DNA from: Pseudomonas sp. R5(2019)
GTDB lineage: Bacteria > Pseudomonadota > Gammaproteobacteria > Pseudomonadales > Pseudomonadaceae
Length of the DNA: 64,000 nucleotides
Assembly: GCF_009905435.1 (NCBI RefSeq)
Contig: NZ_JAAAMT010000015.1
Coordinates: forward strand, 1 to 64,000
Reading direction: 5' to 3'
Below the pieces are notes generated by a model. The model worked only from the letters and a program-made list of their open reading frames with translations, had not been told where the DNA came from and did not search any database. Every line of letters starts with the position of its first letter. The stretch's first letter is position 1. Made by a program: the position numbers and the translations under genes. Below are positions 14,227-23,375 of the stretch, piece after piece.

Positions 14227-15237
14227 ATGCTCGCCCTCGGCAAACTGCTCGAACTCACCCTCGCCGACAAAGAACCGGCAGAGAAGACGCAGATGACGGT
14301 CAAGGGCGTGCGTTTGCGCTGGCTTGATAAGGGCGCCCTGGAAGTGCGCCCGCCGGAGGCCACTGACAATGGCCTGGACCTGCTGCTGTCAGCGGGGATC
14401 CATGGCAACGAAACGGCCCCGATAGAGCTGCTGGATGAGCTTTTGCATGGCATTGCGCGCGGCGAGATCATCCCGCGTGCACGCATTCTGTTTCTGTTCG
14501 GCAACCCCGATGCGATCCGTCGCGGTGAGCGTTACATCGAGCAGGACGTCAATCGGCTGTTCAATGGTCGGCATGAGCTGACCAGCGGTTCGGAAGCCCT
14601 GCGTGCCAATGAGCTTGAGCGGCTGGCCACCAGTTTCTTCAGCAAGCCTGCGCGCAAGCGCCTGCACTACGATCTGCACACCGCTATCCGCGGCTCGAAA
14701 ATCGAGCAGTTCGCCCTCTACCCCTATAAAGAAGGCCGCCAGCATTCGCGCGCCGAACTGGCTCGCCTGCGTGCGGCGGGGATGGAAGCGGTGCTGTTGC
14801 AGAGCAAGGCGTCGATTACCTTCACCGCCTTTACCTACGAAACCCTTGATGCCGAGGCGTTTACTCTGGAGCTGGGCAAGGCTCGACCGTTCGGGCAGAA
14901 CCAGGACATCAAGTTGAATCGTCTGGAAGCCCGGCTCAAGCAAATCATCGAAGGCAATGAGCCCGAAGACGACATCAATAATCTCGATGGTCTTCAGCTG
15001 TTCAGCGTTGCGCGGGAAATCATCAAGCACAGCGAATCGTTCCACCTGCACTTGCCGGCGGATATCGAAAACTTCTCTGAATTGTCCAAGGGTTATCTGC
15101 TGGCCGAAGATCTGGCCGAAACCCGCTGGATTGTGGAGGAGGAGGGTGCTCGGATCATCTTCCCGAACCCGAAGGTCAAGAACGGCTTGCGGGCGGGGAT
15201 TTTGATCGTGCCGACGACGCCGGAGCAGCTGGCGTAG
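14227..15237 (+). CDS. aruE: N-succinylglutamate desuccinylase
   Basis: 336 residues, AstE family, last step of the AST pathway: succinylglutamate to glutamate plus succinate. Zinc ligands are visible as H59 and E62 in [11 protein letters not shown] and the histidine of [12 protein letters not shown]. It starts 19 bases after the small His-rich gene with AAGGAAG upstream. Its TAG stop is the first three bases of a REPIN-type repeat. Confidence 0.95.
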   Translation: MLALGKLLELTLADKEPAEKTQMTVKGVRLRWLDKGALEVRPPEATDNGLDLLLSAGIHGNETAPIELLDELLHGIARGEIIPRARILFLFGNPDAIRRGERYIEQDVNRLFNGRHELTSGSEALRANELERLATSFFSKPARKRLHYDLHTAIRGSKIEQFALYPYKEGRQHSRAELARLRAAGMEAVLLQSKASITFTAFTYETLDAEAFTLELGKARPFGQNQDIKLNRLEARLKQIIEGNEPEDDINNLDGLQLFSVAREIIKHSESFHLHLPADIENFSELSKGYLLAEDLAETRWIVEEEGARIIFPNPKVKNGLRAGILIVPTTPEQLA

Positions 15238-15324
15238 TGGGAGCAGGGCTTGCCCGCGATGAACGATGACGCGTAAACCCTGAAAATCCGCGGCACCTCA
15301 TCGCAGGCAAGCCTTGCTCCTACA
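15235..15324. repeat. REPIN (GGAGCAGGGCTTGCCCGCGAT class)
   Basis: TAGTGGGAGCAGGGCTTGCC on the left is mirrored by the arm ending GCCTTGCTCCTACA on the right. The same class is at 53415-53504. It lies between the converging aruE and lumazine synthase genes and includes the aruE stop codon. Confidence 0.88.
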
Positions 15325-15329
15325 GGGGA

Positions 15330-15836
15330 TCAGCTGGCGAGCTTGCGGGCGGTGTCCAGGTGGCGCAAGGCGTGCACCTTCTTCAGTGTATCCGCGCAAG
15401 TGCGCGCTGCTTCCTGGCCCTTGTGCACGAAGTGATCAAAGAAGAACTTCTGGTGCTCTTCGCCTGCATGGAAGTGATGCGGGGTCAGGACCACCGAGAA
15501 TACCGGCACCTGGGTTTCCAGCTGAACCTGCATCAGGCCGCTGATCACCGATTGAGCGACGAACTCGTGGCGGTAGATCCCGCCGTCTACTACAAGGCCA
15601 GCGGCAACGATGCCGGCATAACGGCCGCTTTGGGCGAGCAGTTTGGCGTGCAGGGGGATTTCGAAGGCGCCGCCGACTTCAAAGAAATCGATATCGCTTT
15701 GCTGATAGCCCAGCTTGATCATTTCATCGACAAAACCCTGGCGGCTTTGGTCAACAATATCCTTGTGCCAGCACGCTTGAACAAAGGCGATGCGGCCATG
15801 AGGCTGGTGTTTGCTATCGATTGCGGTGGGTTGCAT
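15330..15836 (-). CDS. ribH: 6,7-dimethyl-8-ribityllumazine synthase (RibH2-type, stand-alone)
   Basis: 168 residues. Condenses 5-amino-6-ribitylaminouracil with 3,4-dihydroxy-2-butanone 4-phosphate to form the riboflavin precursor. Family motifs include VGGAFEIPLHAKLLAQ, AAGLVVDGGIYRHEFVA and the catalytic-histidine region TPHHFHAGEEH. It is alone, not next to ribBA or nusB, and sits behind an FMN riboswitch. This points to an accessory lumazine synthase made when FMN is low; the housekeeping copy is presumed elsewhere. AGGAG lies upstream of the ATG and is part of a hairpin. Confidence 0.9.
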   Translation of the reverse strand: MQPTAIDSKHQPHGRIAFVQACWHKDIVDQSRQGFVDEMIKLGYQQSDIDFFEVGGAFEIPLHAKLLAQSGRYAGIVAAGLVVDGGIYRHEFVAQSVISGLMQVQLETQVPVFSVVLTPHHFHAGEEHQKFFFDHFVHKGQEAARTCADTLKKVHALRHLDTARKLAS

Positions 15837-15848
15837 CTTGAATTGACT

Positions 15849-15868
15849 CCTGTTTGGTTAAAAACAGG
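15849..15868 (-). promoter_or_regulatory. Hairpin covering the ribH ribosome-binding site
   Basis: On the minus strand CCTGTTT pairs with AAACAGG around a 6-base loop. The 3' arm contains the first bases of the AGGAG Shine-Dalgarno sequence. It is a plausible translational output stage of the upstream FMN riboswitch. Confidence 0.5.
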
Positions 15869-15956
15869 GCATTCGGATCGAATGGGATTCAAGGGTACGG
15901 CCTGGTCTGCGCCAACCTTGGCGCGGTCCAGGGCTCGGCCCTTGGGCGTTATCCCG

Positions 15957-16103
15957 CTCTCTCTTCATCCGGACTTTAACCGTCGGCCCCGGAATCACAC
16001 CGGGTCTGCTGACCTCCTGCGGCAGGCCGCTGGAGCGCTCGCGGGCTATGCGCATTGGCGCGCAATTACCGCCGGTGGGGAATCGCACCCCGCCCTGAGA
16101 ACG
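15957..16103 (-). ncRNA. FMN riboswitch (RFN element)
   Basis: Read on the minus strand, the element begins TTCTCAGGGCGGGGTGCGATT, continues with CCCACCGGCGGTAATT and a variable GC stem, then GTCAGCAGACCCGGTGTGATTC and ends AGTCCGGATGAAGAGAG. These are the conserved RFN blocks. It precedes ribH by about 120 bases. FMN binding should lower expression of that gene. Confidence 0.95.
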
Positions 16104-16254
16104 TCGCCACCCTTGCAGGTGGCGAACAGTTTGTAACATACCTTTTGCACCGGTGCATAGGTGGCTTGCTATCGAAATGACCCGATCATGGCAATTTCAT
16201 CGGACAATCCCTTCACGATCGTATAAACACACTGTACCCAGGCCGCAGGCCCGA

Positions 16255-16260
16255 TATAAT
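16255..16260 (+). promoter_or_regulatory. Probable -10 box of alaS
   Basis: A perfect TATAAT lies 73 bases before the alaS start, just after a GC-rich stretch. No good -35 hexamer is visible, so only the -10 is claimed. Confidence 0.4.
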
Positions 16261-16333
16261 GCGGCCCTTTGCCGTCGCAACGTCGATTGACGTCATGCAC
16301 ATGCCTCAGGCCGCAGTCTCCGTGGAAGAACCT

Positions 16334-18958
16334 ATGAAAAGCGCAGAAATCCGTGAAGCCTTCCTTCGCTTCTTCGAAGAGCAAGGCCACACCCGTGTCG
16401 CCTCCAGCTCTTTGATTCCGGGCAACGACCCGACCCTGCTGTTCACCAACGCCGGTATGAACCAGTTCAAGGACTGCTTCCTCGGCCAGGAAAAGCGCGC
16501 CTACACCCGCGCCGTCAGCAGCCAGAAATGCGTGCGTGCCGGTGGCAAGCACAACGACCTGGAAAACGTCGGCTACACGGCGCGCCATCACACCTTCTTC
16601 GAAATGCTGGGCAACTTCAGCTTCGGCGACTATTTCAAGCGTGATGCGATCATCTTCGCCTGGACCTTCCTGACCTCCGACCAGTGGCTGAACCTGCCCA
16701 AGGAAAAGCTCTGGGTCACGGTCTACGCCACCGATGACGAAGCCTACGACATCTGGACCAAGGAAGTCGGCGTGCCGGCCGAGCGCATGGTTCGGATCGG
16801 CGACAACAAAGGCGCCCCGTACGCCTCCGACAACTTCTGGACCATGGGCGACACCGGCCCGTGCGGCCCCTGCACCGAGATCTTCTACGACCACGGCGCC
16901 GACATCTGGGGTGGCCCGCCCGGCTCGCCAGAAGAAGACGGCGACCGCTACATCGAGATCTGGAACAACGTATTCATGCAGTTCAACCGCACCGCCGATG
17001 GCGTGCTGCACCCGCTGCCTGCGCCGTCGGTAGACACCGGCATGGGCCTGGAGCGGATCAGCGCGGTGCTGCAGCACGTGCATTCGAACTATGAAATCGA
17101 CTTGTTCCAATGCCTGCTCGAGTCGTCGGCCAAGGCCATCGGTTGCACCAACGATGCCCAGCCATCGCTCAAAGTGGTTGCCGACCACATCCGTTCCTGC
17201 GGCTTCCTGATCGCCGACGGCGTGCTGCCGTCCAACGAAGGTCGTGGCTATGTGCTGCGTCGCATCATTCGTCGCGCCTGCCGTCACGGCAACAAGCTGG
17301 GCGCCAAGGGCAGCTTCTTCTACCAGATCGTCGCCGCGCTGGCGGCCGAGATGGGCGAAGCCTTCCCTGAGCTGAAAACCCAGCAGGCGCATATCGAACG
17401 CGTCCTCAAGGCCGAAGAAGAGCAATTCGCCAAGACCCTGGAGCAGGGCCTGAAAATCCTCGAGCAGGACCTGGCTTCGCTGCAAGGCAGCGTGGTGCCG
17501 GGTGACGTGGTGTTCAAACTCTATGACACCTATGGCTTCCCGATGGACCTCACCGGTGATATCGCTCGTGAGCGCAGCCTGACCCTGGATGAAGCCGGCT
17601 TCGAGCGCGAGATGGAAGCCCAGCGCGAGCGCGCCCGCTCCGCCAGCGCTTTCGGCCTGGACTACAACAGCCTGGTCAAGGTTGACGAGCCGACCCGCTT
17701 CACCGGTTATGAAGCTACCCACGGCAGCGCCAAGGTCATTGCCCTTTATAAGGACGGCCAGGCCGTCGAGCAGTTGGGCGAAGGCGAGGAGGGCATGGTG
17801 ATTCTTGACCAGACGCCGTTCTACGCTGAATCCGGTGGCCAGATTGGCGACAGCGGTTACCTGCAGGTCGGCGCTGTACGTTTCGACGTGCGTGACACCA
17901 CCAAGACGGGCGGTGCGTTCCTGCACCACGGCGTGGTGGCCAGCGGCAGCCTGACCGTGGGTGCCCAGGTCGAGGCTCGAGTCGATGCCGACGTCCAGCA
18001 AGCCACCTCCTTGAACCACTCCGCGACGCATTTGCTGCACGCCGCCCTGCGCCAGGTGCTGGGCGATCACGTTCAGCAGAAAGGCTCGCTGGTTGACAGC
18101 CAACGCCTGCGTTTCGACTTCAGCCACTTCGAAGCGATCAAGCCGGAGCAACTGCGCCAACTGGAAGACATCGTCAACGCCCAGGTTCGTCAGAACTCCG
18201 AGGTCGAGACGGAAGAAACCGATATCGAAACCGCCAAGCAGAAAGGCGCCACGGCGCTGTTCGGCGAGAAGTACGGCGACAGCGTGCGCGTGCTGAGCAT
18301 GGGCGGCGACTTCTCGGTTGAGCTGTGCGGCGGTATTCACGCCAGGCGCACCGGCGACATCGGCCTGCTCAAGATTGTCAGCGAAGGCGGCGTTGCCTCC
18401 GGCGTGCGCCGAATCGAAGCGGTCACCGGTGCGGCAGCACTGGATTACCTGAACGCAGCTGAAGAGCAGCTCAAGGAAGCCGCGCAGTTGGTCAAGGGCA
18501 GCCGCGACAACCTGATCGACAAGCTCTCGGCCGTGCTTGAGCGCAACCGCCAGCTGGAGAAACAGCTGGAGCAGCTGCAGGCCAAGGCCGCCAGCGCGGC
18601 CGGCGATGACCTGTCGTCCCAGGCGGTCGACATCAACGGTGTGAAAGTGCTTGCCGCCCGCCTTGACGGTGTCGATGGCAAAGGCTTGCTGGCACTCGTC
18701 GACCAACTGAAAAACAAGCTGGGGCAGGGCGTTATCCTGCTGGGCGGCGTACATGAAGAGAAGGTTGTGCTGGTAGCCGGTGTGACCAAGGATCTGAGCG
18801 CCAGGTTCAAGGCTGGCGATCTGATGAAGCAGGCAGCTGCGGCTGTCGGCGGTAAAGGCGGCGGTCGTCCGGACATGGCTCAGGGTGGGGGCGTCGACGC
18901 CTCGGCACTGGATGCTGCGCTGGCGCTGGCCGTACCGTTCGTCGAACAAGGTAACTGA
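16334..18958 (+). CDS. alaS: Alanine-tRNA ligase
   Basis: 874 residues, full length for the family. Charges tRNA-Ala and edits mischarged Ser/Gly. Catalytic-core motifs near the N-terminus ([24 protein letters not shown]), the editing-domain zinc motif [16 protein letters not shown] with the later [13 protein letters not shown], and the Gly-rich C-terminal [15 protein letters not shown] are all present. The ATG at 16334 gives the standard start [14 protein letters not shown]; the ATG at 16295 and other upstream codons would add non-family residues. A long open frame on the opposite strand is a codon-bias shadow. Confidence 0.98.
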   Translation: MKSAEIREAFLRFFEEQGHTRVASSSLIPGNDPTLLFTNAGMNQFKDCFLGQEKRAYTRAVSSQKCVRAGGKHNDLENVGYTARHHTFFEMLGNFSFGDYFKRDAIIFAWTFLTSDQWLNLPKEKLWVTVYATDDEAYDIWTKEVGVPAERMVRIGDNKGAPYASDNFWTMGDTGPCGPCTEIFYDHGADIWGGPPGSPEEDGDRYIEIWNNVFMQFNRTADGVLHPLPAPSVDTGMGLERISAVLQHVHSNYEIDLFQCLLESSAKAIGCTNDAQPSLKVVADHIRSCGFLIADGVLPSNEGRGYVLRRIIRRACRHGNKLGAKGSFFYQIVAALAAEMGEAFPELKTQQAHIERVLKAEEEQFAKTLEQGLKILEQDLASLQGSVVPGDVVFKLYDTYGFPMDLTGDIARERSLTLDEAGFEREMEAQRERARSASAFGLDYNSLVKVDEPTRFTGYEATHGSAKVIALYKDGQAVEQLGEGEEGMVILDQTPFYAESGGQIGDSGYLQVGAVRFDVRDTTKTGGAFLHHGVVASGSLTVGAQVEARVDADVQQATSLNHSATHLLHAALRQVLGDHVQQKGSLVDSQRLRFDFSHFEAIKPEQLRQLEDIVNAQVRQNSEVETEETDIETAKQKGATALFGEKYGDSVRVLSMGGDFSVELCGGIHARRTGDIGLLKIVSEGGVASGVRRIEAVTGAAALDYLNAAEEQLKEAAQLVKGSRDNLIDKLSAVLERNRQLEKQLEQLQAKAASAAGDDLSSQAVDINGVKVLAARLDGVDGKGLLALVDQLKNKLGQGVILLGGVHEEKVVLVAGVTKDLSARFKAGDLMKQAAAAVGGKGGGRPDMAQGGGVDASALDAALALAVPFVEQGN

Positions 18959-18965
18959 TTCACCC

Positions 18966-19002
18966 GCGCCTTGGCCTGTGGTCTAGTAACAGGCTTTGGC
19001 GC
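18966..19002 (+). other. Hairpin between alaS and lysC
   Basis: GCGCC-TTG-GCCTGT and ACAGGC-TTT-GGCGC pair as two helical blocks with an internal loop. There is no T tract, so it may be an attenuator or processing site rather than a terminator. Confidence 0.4.
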
Positions 19003-19055
19003 GGTAGCGTTTGATTGTTTAATGGGCGCCCTTCCCGGGCTGAGGCGGCATTGAA

Positions 19056-20291
19056 ATGGCTTTGATCGTACAGAAATTTGGAGGTACCTCAGTCGGCACT
19101 GTCGAGCGAATCGAGCAGGTAGCCGACAAGGTAAAAAAATTCCGCGAAGCCGGCGACGACCTGGTGGTTGTGCTGTCTGCCATGAGTGGCGAAACCAACC
19201 GCCTGATTGATCTGGCCAAGCAGATCACCGGTCAGCCGGAGCCTCGCGAACTCGATGTGATCGTGTCCACCGGCGAGCAGGTGACAATTGCCCTGCTGGC
19301 CATGGCGCTGATCAAGCGTGGCGTGCCCGCGGTGTCGTACACCGGCAACCAGGTCCGTATCCTCACCGACAGCGCGCACAACAAGGCGCGCATCCTGCAG
19401 ATCGACGATCAGAAGATCCGTGGTGATCTGAAGGCCGGTCGTGTGGTGGTCGTGGCCGGTTTCCAGGGGGTCGACGAGCAGGGCAACATCACCACGCTGG
19501 GTCGCGGCGGTTCCGACACCACGGGTGTAGCCTTGGCCGCAGCGCTCAAGGCCGATGAGTGCCAGATCTACACCGACGTCGATGGTGTCTACACCACTGA
19601 CCCGCGCGTGGTGTCCCAGGCGCAGCGCCTGGACAAGATCACCTTCGAGGAGATGCTGGAAATGGCCAGCCTCGGTTCCAAGGTGCTGCAGATCCGCGCA
19701 GTCGAATTCGCCGGTAAATACAACGTCCCGCTGCGCGTACTGCACAGCTTCAAGGAGGGTCCGGGCACCCTCATTACTATTGATGAAGAGGAAACCATGG
19801 AACAGCCGATCATTTCCGGCATCGCTTTCAATCGCGATGAAGCCAAGCTGACCATCCGTGGCGTGCCAGACACCCCTGGCGTTGCCTTCAAGATTCTCGG
19901 GCCTATCAGTGGCGCGAACATTGAAGTCGACATGATCGTGCAGAACGTTTCGCACGATAACACCACCGACTTCACCTTCACCGTGCACCGCAACGACTAC
20001 GTCAAGGCCGAACAGGTCCTGAAGAACACCGCCAAAGAGATCGGTGCCCGTGAAGTGATCGGCGACACCAAGATCGCCAAGGTCTCCATCGTCGGTGTTG
20101 GCATGCGTTCCCACGCAGGCGTTGCCAGCCGCATGTTTGAAGCCCTGGCCAAGGAGAGCATCAATATCCAGATGATCTCCACCTCCGAGATCAAGGTATC
20201 GGTCGTGATCGAAGAGAAGTACCTGGAACTGGCAGTGCGTGCACTGCACACCGCTTTCGAGCTGGACGCAGCTGCCCCTCAGGGCGAGTAA
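19056..20291 (+). CDS. lysC: Aspartate kinase
   Basis: 411 residues. Phosphorylates aspartate, the first step to lysine, threonine, methionine and diaminopimelate. Kinase motif KFGGTSVG begins at residue 7 and GRGGSDTTGVALAAAL follows. Two ACT domains make up roughly the last 150 residues and mediate feedback control. An internal in-frame ATG at codon 248 with its own Shine-Dalgarno could make a separate regulatory chain. The order alaS-lysC-rsmA is the conserved pseudomonad arrangement. Confidence 0.97.
   Translation: MALIVQKFGGTSVGTVERIEQVADKVKKFREAGDDLVVVLSAMSGETNRLIDLAKQITGQPEPRELDVIVSTGEQVTIALLAMALIKRGVPAVSYTGNQVRILTDSAHNKARILQIDDQKIRGDLKAGRVVVVAGFQGVDEQGNITTLGRGGSDTTGVALAAALKADECQIYTDVDGVYTTDPRVVSQAQRLDKITFEEMLEMASLGSKVLQIRAVEFAGKYNVPLRVLHSFKEGPGTLITIDEEETMEQPIISGIAFNRDEAKLTIRGVPDTPGVAFKILGPISGANIEVDMIVQNVSHDNTTDFTFTVHRNDYVKAEQVLKNTAKEIGAREVIGDTKIAKVSIVGVGMRSHAGVASRMFEALAKESINIQMISTSEIKVSVVIEEKYLELAVRALHTAFELDAAAPQGE
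19788..19799 (+). promoter_or_regulatory. Possible internal translation start in lysC (beta subunit)
   Basis: GAGGA lies five bases before the in-frame ATG at 19797. Initiation here would make a 164-residue C-terminal chain starting MEQPIISGIAFNRDEAKL, which holds the ACT domains. Alpha2-beta2 aspartokinases made from in-frame overlapping starts are known in Bacillus and Corynebacterium. Confidence 0.5.
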
Positions 20292-20303
20292 TGCGTTGAT
20301 CCC

Positions 20304-20337
20304 AAGGGCGCGGTCTGACCGCGCCCTTCGTTTTTTT
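20304..20337 (+). terminator. Terminator of lysC
   Basis: AAGGGCGCGG pairs with CCGCGCCCTT (20319-20328) around a 5-base loop, followed by seven T. Confidence 0.92.
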
Positions 20338-20465
20338 GGGCAGTGTGTGCTTTTGCGTACCCTGGTCAATACTTAGGCGTAGGCCTATTGCCATCGCGGC
20401 TGTAGGTCTAAGCCCTTTTTTTGCAGACTGTTTATCCCTGAACTCATTCCGGAAGGAGATAGGTA

Positions 20466-20654
20466 ATGCTGATACTGACTCGTCGGTGCGCAGAAAGCCT
20501 GATCATTGGTGATGGAGAAATCACCGTGACCGTGCTCGGCGTCAAAGGCAATCAAGTGCGAATTGGTGTGAACGCCCCCAAAGAAGTGGCCGTGCACCGT
20601 GAGGAAATCTACCTGCGCATCAAGAAAGAGAAGGACCAGGAGCCAAGTAACTAA
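20466..20654 (+). CDS. rsmA: Carbon storage regulator / global translational regulator
   Basis: 62 residues, CsrA family. Homodimeric RNA-binding protein that masks GGA-containing ribosome-binding sites and controls secretion, biofilm and secondary metabolism. The sequence [19 protein letters not shown] and the RNA-contacting [12 protein letters not shown] are diagnostic. The leader contains GGAAGGAGATAGG just before the ATG, which is itself rich in GGA, so autoregulation is plausible. It has its own space after the lysC terminator, and tRNA-Ser follows. Confidence 0.97.
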   Translation: MLILTRRCAESLIIGDGEITVTVLGVKGNQVRIGVNAPKEVAVHREEIYLRIKKEKDQEPSN

Positions 20655-20683
20655 TTTTTCTCGAATTATTTTCAAATTTTAGT

Positions 20684-20712
20684 TTGCAAACGGGGAAAAG
20701 GCTGGTTATTAT
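20684..20712 (+). promoter_or_regulatory. Sigma-70 promoter of tRNA-Ser
   Basis: TTGCAA (20684-20689), a 17-base spacer and TATTAT (20707-20712), followed by a GC-rich discriminator typical of stable-RNA promoters. Confidence 0.75.
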
Positions 20713-20726
20713 ACGCCCCGTGTTGC

Positions 20727-20817
20727 GGAGAGGTGGCCGAGTGGCCGAAGGCGCTCCCCTGCTAAGGGAGTATACCTCACAAGGGTATCGGGGGTTCGAA
20801 TCCCCCCTTCTCCGCCA
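20727..20817 (+). tRNA. tRNA-Ser (GCT anticodon)
   Basis: Class II tRNA with long variable arm. Acceptor GGAGAGG pairs with CTTCTCC, the T loop is GGTTCGAATCC, and the encoded 3' end is GCCA. The anticodon stem CTCCC/GGGAG encloses CTGCTAA, giving GCT (reads AGC/AGU). Confidence 0.97.
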
Positions 20818-20883
20818 TTATTCATGTAGGGCGTTGTTTGAATCGCTGGTTCGCTAAGTTGTTGAAACTAAACGAAAAAGTGG

Positions 20884-20911
20884 TTGTAAAACAAAAACAA
20901 CGAACTATAAT
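20884..20911 (+). promoter_or_regulatory. Sigma-70 promoter of the tRNA-Arg cluster
   Basis: TTGTAA (20884-20889), a 16-base spacer and a perfect TATAAT (20906-20911), followed by a GC-rich discriminator. Confidence 0.8.
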
Positions 20912-20925
20912 GCGCGGCAACAAAT

Positions 20926-21002
20926 GCACTCGTAGCTCAGCTGGATAGAGTACTCGGCTACGAACCGAGCGGTCACAGGTTCGAATCCTGTCGAGTGCAC
21001 CA
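20926..21002 (+). tRNA. tRNA-Arg (ACG anticodon), copy 1
   Basis: Acceptor GCACTCG/CGAGTGC, anticodon stem CTCGG/CCGAG around CTACGAA, T loop GGTTCGAATCC and encoded CCA. Confidence 0.97.
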
Positions 21003-21076
21003 TATAAGAGGTTGTTTTCTACTGGAAAATAACCTCCGCTTCAACCAGGGTAAGCTGGTTTATCAAATACCACCTT

Positions 21077-21153
21077 GCACTCGTAGCTCAGCTGGATAGA
21101 GTACTCGGCTACGAACCGAGCGGTCACAGGTTCGAATCCTGTCGAGTGCACCA
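21077..21153 (+). tRNA. tRNA-Arg (ACG anticodon), copy 2
   Basis: Identical in sequence to copy 1 over all 77 bases. It lies 74 bases after copy 1, probably in one transcript. Confidence 0.97.
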
Positions 21154-21228
21154 TTCAAGAGATTGTTTTCTTCTGGAATATAATCTCTGCTTCAACCAGA
21201 GGTAAGCTGGTTTATCAAGTACCACCTT

Positions 21229-21305
21229 GCACTCGTAGCTCAGCTGGATAGAGTACTCGGCTACGAACCGAGCGGTCACAGGTTCGAATCCTGTCGAGTG
21301 CACCA
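21229..21305 (+). tRNA. tRNA-Arg (ACG anticodon), copy 3
   Basis: Identical to copies 1 and 2. It is followed within ten bases by a terminator that closes the cluster. Confidence 0.97.
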
Positions 21306-21315
21306 TATAGTAAGA

Positions 21316-21340
21316 AGCCCGCCTAATAGGCGGGCTTTTT
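21316..21340 (+). terminator. Terminator of the tRNA cluster
   Basis: AGCCCGCC pairs with GGCGGGCT around TAATA, followed by T bases. Confidence 0.95.
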
Positions 21341-21590
21341 GCTTTCTGCGATTTATATTTCCCGCCTCCCGTGTCATCGCCATGAAAAAACTGTCATAGA
21401 GCTAACTGCCTTCGGCTGTAGGCTTTACGGGAAAGGTCGACCTGTAATTTTTTGAAATCTGTGTTTTTTGCCTGGCGGCGTGCGTCGCACAGCTGCACTC
21501 GGACAACGATGAGCTTTGTGTCGCAAGCGATTGTTCTTGCCAAGATTTTAAGCGCCCAAAGCGGTCAAGCGGTGTATCATTGCGCCCGTC

Positions 21591-21605
21591 AGCCCCGCCG
21601 GGGCT
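21591..21605 (+). promoter_or_regulatory. Hairpin in the long mgtE upstream region
   Basis: The space from 21341 to 21719 holds no gene I can support. It contains AGCCCC-GCC-GGGGCT (21591-21605), just after a possible -10 (TATCAT at 21575). It is likely in the mgtE leader; no known magnesium riboswitch pattern was recognised. Confidence 0.4.
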
Positions 21606-21719
21606 TGTGGAATACCTCCATGGACTTACCCAGTAGTTACTCAATAGCTTGTTTCAACAATCACGAATCGACTGATTGATCCTCCCGGCGTGCTCCGCTG
21701 CTGGGAGTGGAGTTCGCCT

Positions 21720-23162
21720 ATGACTGAAATCGAAGTAAAAAAATCTCAAGACAGCCTGCAGGATCGTCTTGCGCAGGTCGTTGAGCTGTTGCAGCGCCAA
21801 CGTGTTGTCGAAGACCTGACCCATCGTCAGGAAGGTCATCACCAAGACCTGGTCGAAAACCTGGTTCACCGCCAGAACCTCGTCGAGCTGCAGCGCAAGC
21901 TCGATGATCTGCACTCCGCCGACGTTGCCTATATTCTCGAAGCCCTTCCGCTGGAAGACCGCCTGACGGTCTGGCAGCTGGTCAAGGCCGAGCGTGATGG
22001 TGACATCCTGCTCGAAGTGTCCGACTCCGTACGAGAAACCCTGATCGCCGACATGGACGATCACGAAATTCTCGCTGCCGCCAAGGAAATGGACGCCGAC
22101 GAACTGGCCGACCTTGCGCCAGAGCTGCCGCGCGATGTCGTCCACGAGTTGATGGAAACCCTCGACGCCCAGCAACGCGAACGCGTGCGCTCGGCCTTGA
22201 GCTACGACGAAGACCAGGTCGGCGCGCTGATGGACTTCGAGATGGTCACCATCCGCGAAGACGTCAGCCTCGAGGTGGTCCTGCGTTACCTGCGCCGCCT
22301 CAAGGAGCTGCCGGGGCATACCGACAAGCTGTTCGTGGTCGACTACGACGGTATCCTCAAGGGCGTGCTGCCGATCAAGCGCTTGCTGGTCAACGATCCT
22401 GAAAAGCAAGTGGCTGAAGTCATGGCCAGCGACCCGGTCAGTTTTCATCCGGAGGAAGACGCCTACGATGCCGCTCAGGCCTTCGAGCGTTACGACTTGA
22501 TCTCGGCCCCCGTGGTCGACAAGAACGACCGCCTGATAGGTCGTCTGACCATCGACGAAATGGTCGACCTGATCCGTGAAGAGAGCGAAAGCGAAGTGCT
22601 GAGCATGGCCGGTCTGCGCGAGGAAGAAGACATCTTCGCCTCGGTCTGGCGTTCGCTGCGCAACCGTTGGGCATGGCTTGCGGTCAACCTGATCACCGCC
22701 TTTGTGGCGTCGCGGGTCATTGGCCTCTTTGAAGGTTCGATCGAAAAGCTGGTGGCGCTGGCAGCCCTGATGCCAATCGTGGCGGGTATCGGCGGCAACT
22801 CCGGTAACCAGACCATTACCATGATTGTGCGCGCGATGGCGCTCGATCAGGTCAGCCCTGGCAATACGTCAAGGCTGATGCGCAAGGAGCTGGGTGTCGG
22901 CCTGGTGAACGGCCTGATATGGGGTGGGGTGATTGGCGTTGTTGCCTACCTGTTGTATGACAGCTGGTCATTGGGTGTAGTGATGACCGCAGCCATGACC
23001 CTGAACCTGTTGCTCGCCGCCTTGATGGGGGTGTTGATCCCCATGACCCTGGTGCGCCTGGGGCGCGACCCGGCAATGGGTTCCAGTGTGATGATCACGG
23101 CGGTCACCGACAGTGGTGGGTTCTTTATTTTCCTCGGCCTTGCGACCGTCTTTCTTCTGTAG
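21720..23162 (+). CDS. mgtE: Magnesium transporter MgtE
   Basis: 480 residues. Mg2+ channel of the inner membrane gated by cytoplasmic Mg2+. The N-terminal helical domain covers about residues 30-130 (DVAYILEALPLEDRL, DELADLAPELPRDVV). Paired CBS domains follow (about 135-260; VVDYDGILKGVLPIKRLL, APVVDKNDRLIGRLTIDEMV). Five membrane segments end the protein, with the family pore motif GGNSGNQTITMIVRAMALD. The ATG at 21720 has GTGGAG 7 bases upstream and is preferred to an in-frame codon at 21690. A REPIN and a shared terminator separate it from convergent amrZ. Confidence 0.96.
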   Translation: MTEIEVKKSQDSLQDRLAQVVELLQRQRVVEDLTHRQEGHHQDLVENLVHRQNLVELQRKLDDLHSADVAYILEALPLEDRLTVWQLVKAERDGDILLEVSDSVRETLIADMDDHEILAAAKEMDADELADLAPELPRDVVHELMETLDAQQRERVRSALSYDEDQVGALMDFEMVTIREDVSLEVVLRYLRRLKELPGHTDKLFVVDYDGILKGVLPIKRLLVNDPEKQVAEVMASDPVSFHPEEDAYDAAQAFERYDLISAPVVDKNDRLIGRLTIDEMVDLIREESESEVLSMAGLREEEDIFASVWRSLRNRWAWLAVNLITAFVASRVIGLFEGSIEKLVALAALMPIVAGIGGNSGNQTITMIVRAMALDQVSPGNTSRLMRKELGVGLVNGLIWGGVIGVVAYLLYDSWSLGVVMTAAMTLNLLLAALMGVLIPMTLVRLGRDPAMGSSVMITAVTDSGGFFIFLGLATVFLL

Positions 23163-23181
23163 TCGGGCTTGGCGCGGAACT

Positions 23182-23321
23182 TGTAGGAGCGGACCTGGCC
23201 GCGATGGGCTGCGAAGCGGCCCCGGCGATTCTGAAATCTATTGCATCTGAATGCTGCACCGCAGATTTCACAGGCATCTGGGGCCGCTGCGCGCCCCATC
23301 GCGGCCAGGTCCGCTCCTACA
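23182..23321. repeat. REPIN (TAGGAGCGGACCTGGCCGCGAT class)
   Basis: TGTAGGAGCGGACCTGGCC on the left is mirrored by GGCCAGGTCCGCTCCTACA on the right. The inner arms with GGGCTGCGAAGCGGCCCC and GGGGCCGCTGCGCGCCCC also pair. A near-identical copy lies at 44524-44663, inside a longer repeat. Confidence 0.9.
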
Positions 23322-23330
23322 GGGTGACGA

Positions 23331-23359
23331 AAAAAAGCCAGCGATAAGCTGGCTTTTTT
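23331..23359. terminator. Bidirectional terminator between mgtE and amrZ
   Basis: AAAAAAGCCAGC pairs with GCTGGCTTTTTT around GATAA. It has T tracts in both directions and suits two convergent genes. Confidence 0.92.
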
Positions 23360-23375
23360 GCACTTGGCTGACAGC

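Larger units (their letters stand above)
20926..21305 (+). repeat. Tandem duplication of tRNA-Arg plus spacer
   Basis: Repeat units of 151-152 bases. The spacers are also related (GCTTCAACCAG...GGTAAGCTGGTTTATCAA...TACCACCTT in both), so whole units were duplicated, not only the tRNAs. Each spacer has a local hairpin (AGAGGTTGTTTTC against GAAAATAACCTC) that may guide processing. Confidence 0.9.

Noticed and set aside
16169..18949. A 926-codon open frame on the minus strand across alaS
   Set aside because: It is antisense to a certain alaS gene and arises from G/C-ending codon bias; no family features or ribosome site.
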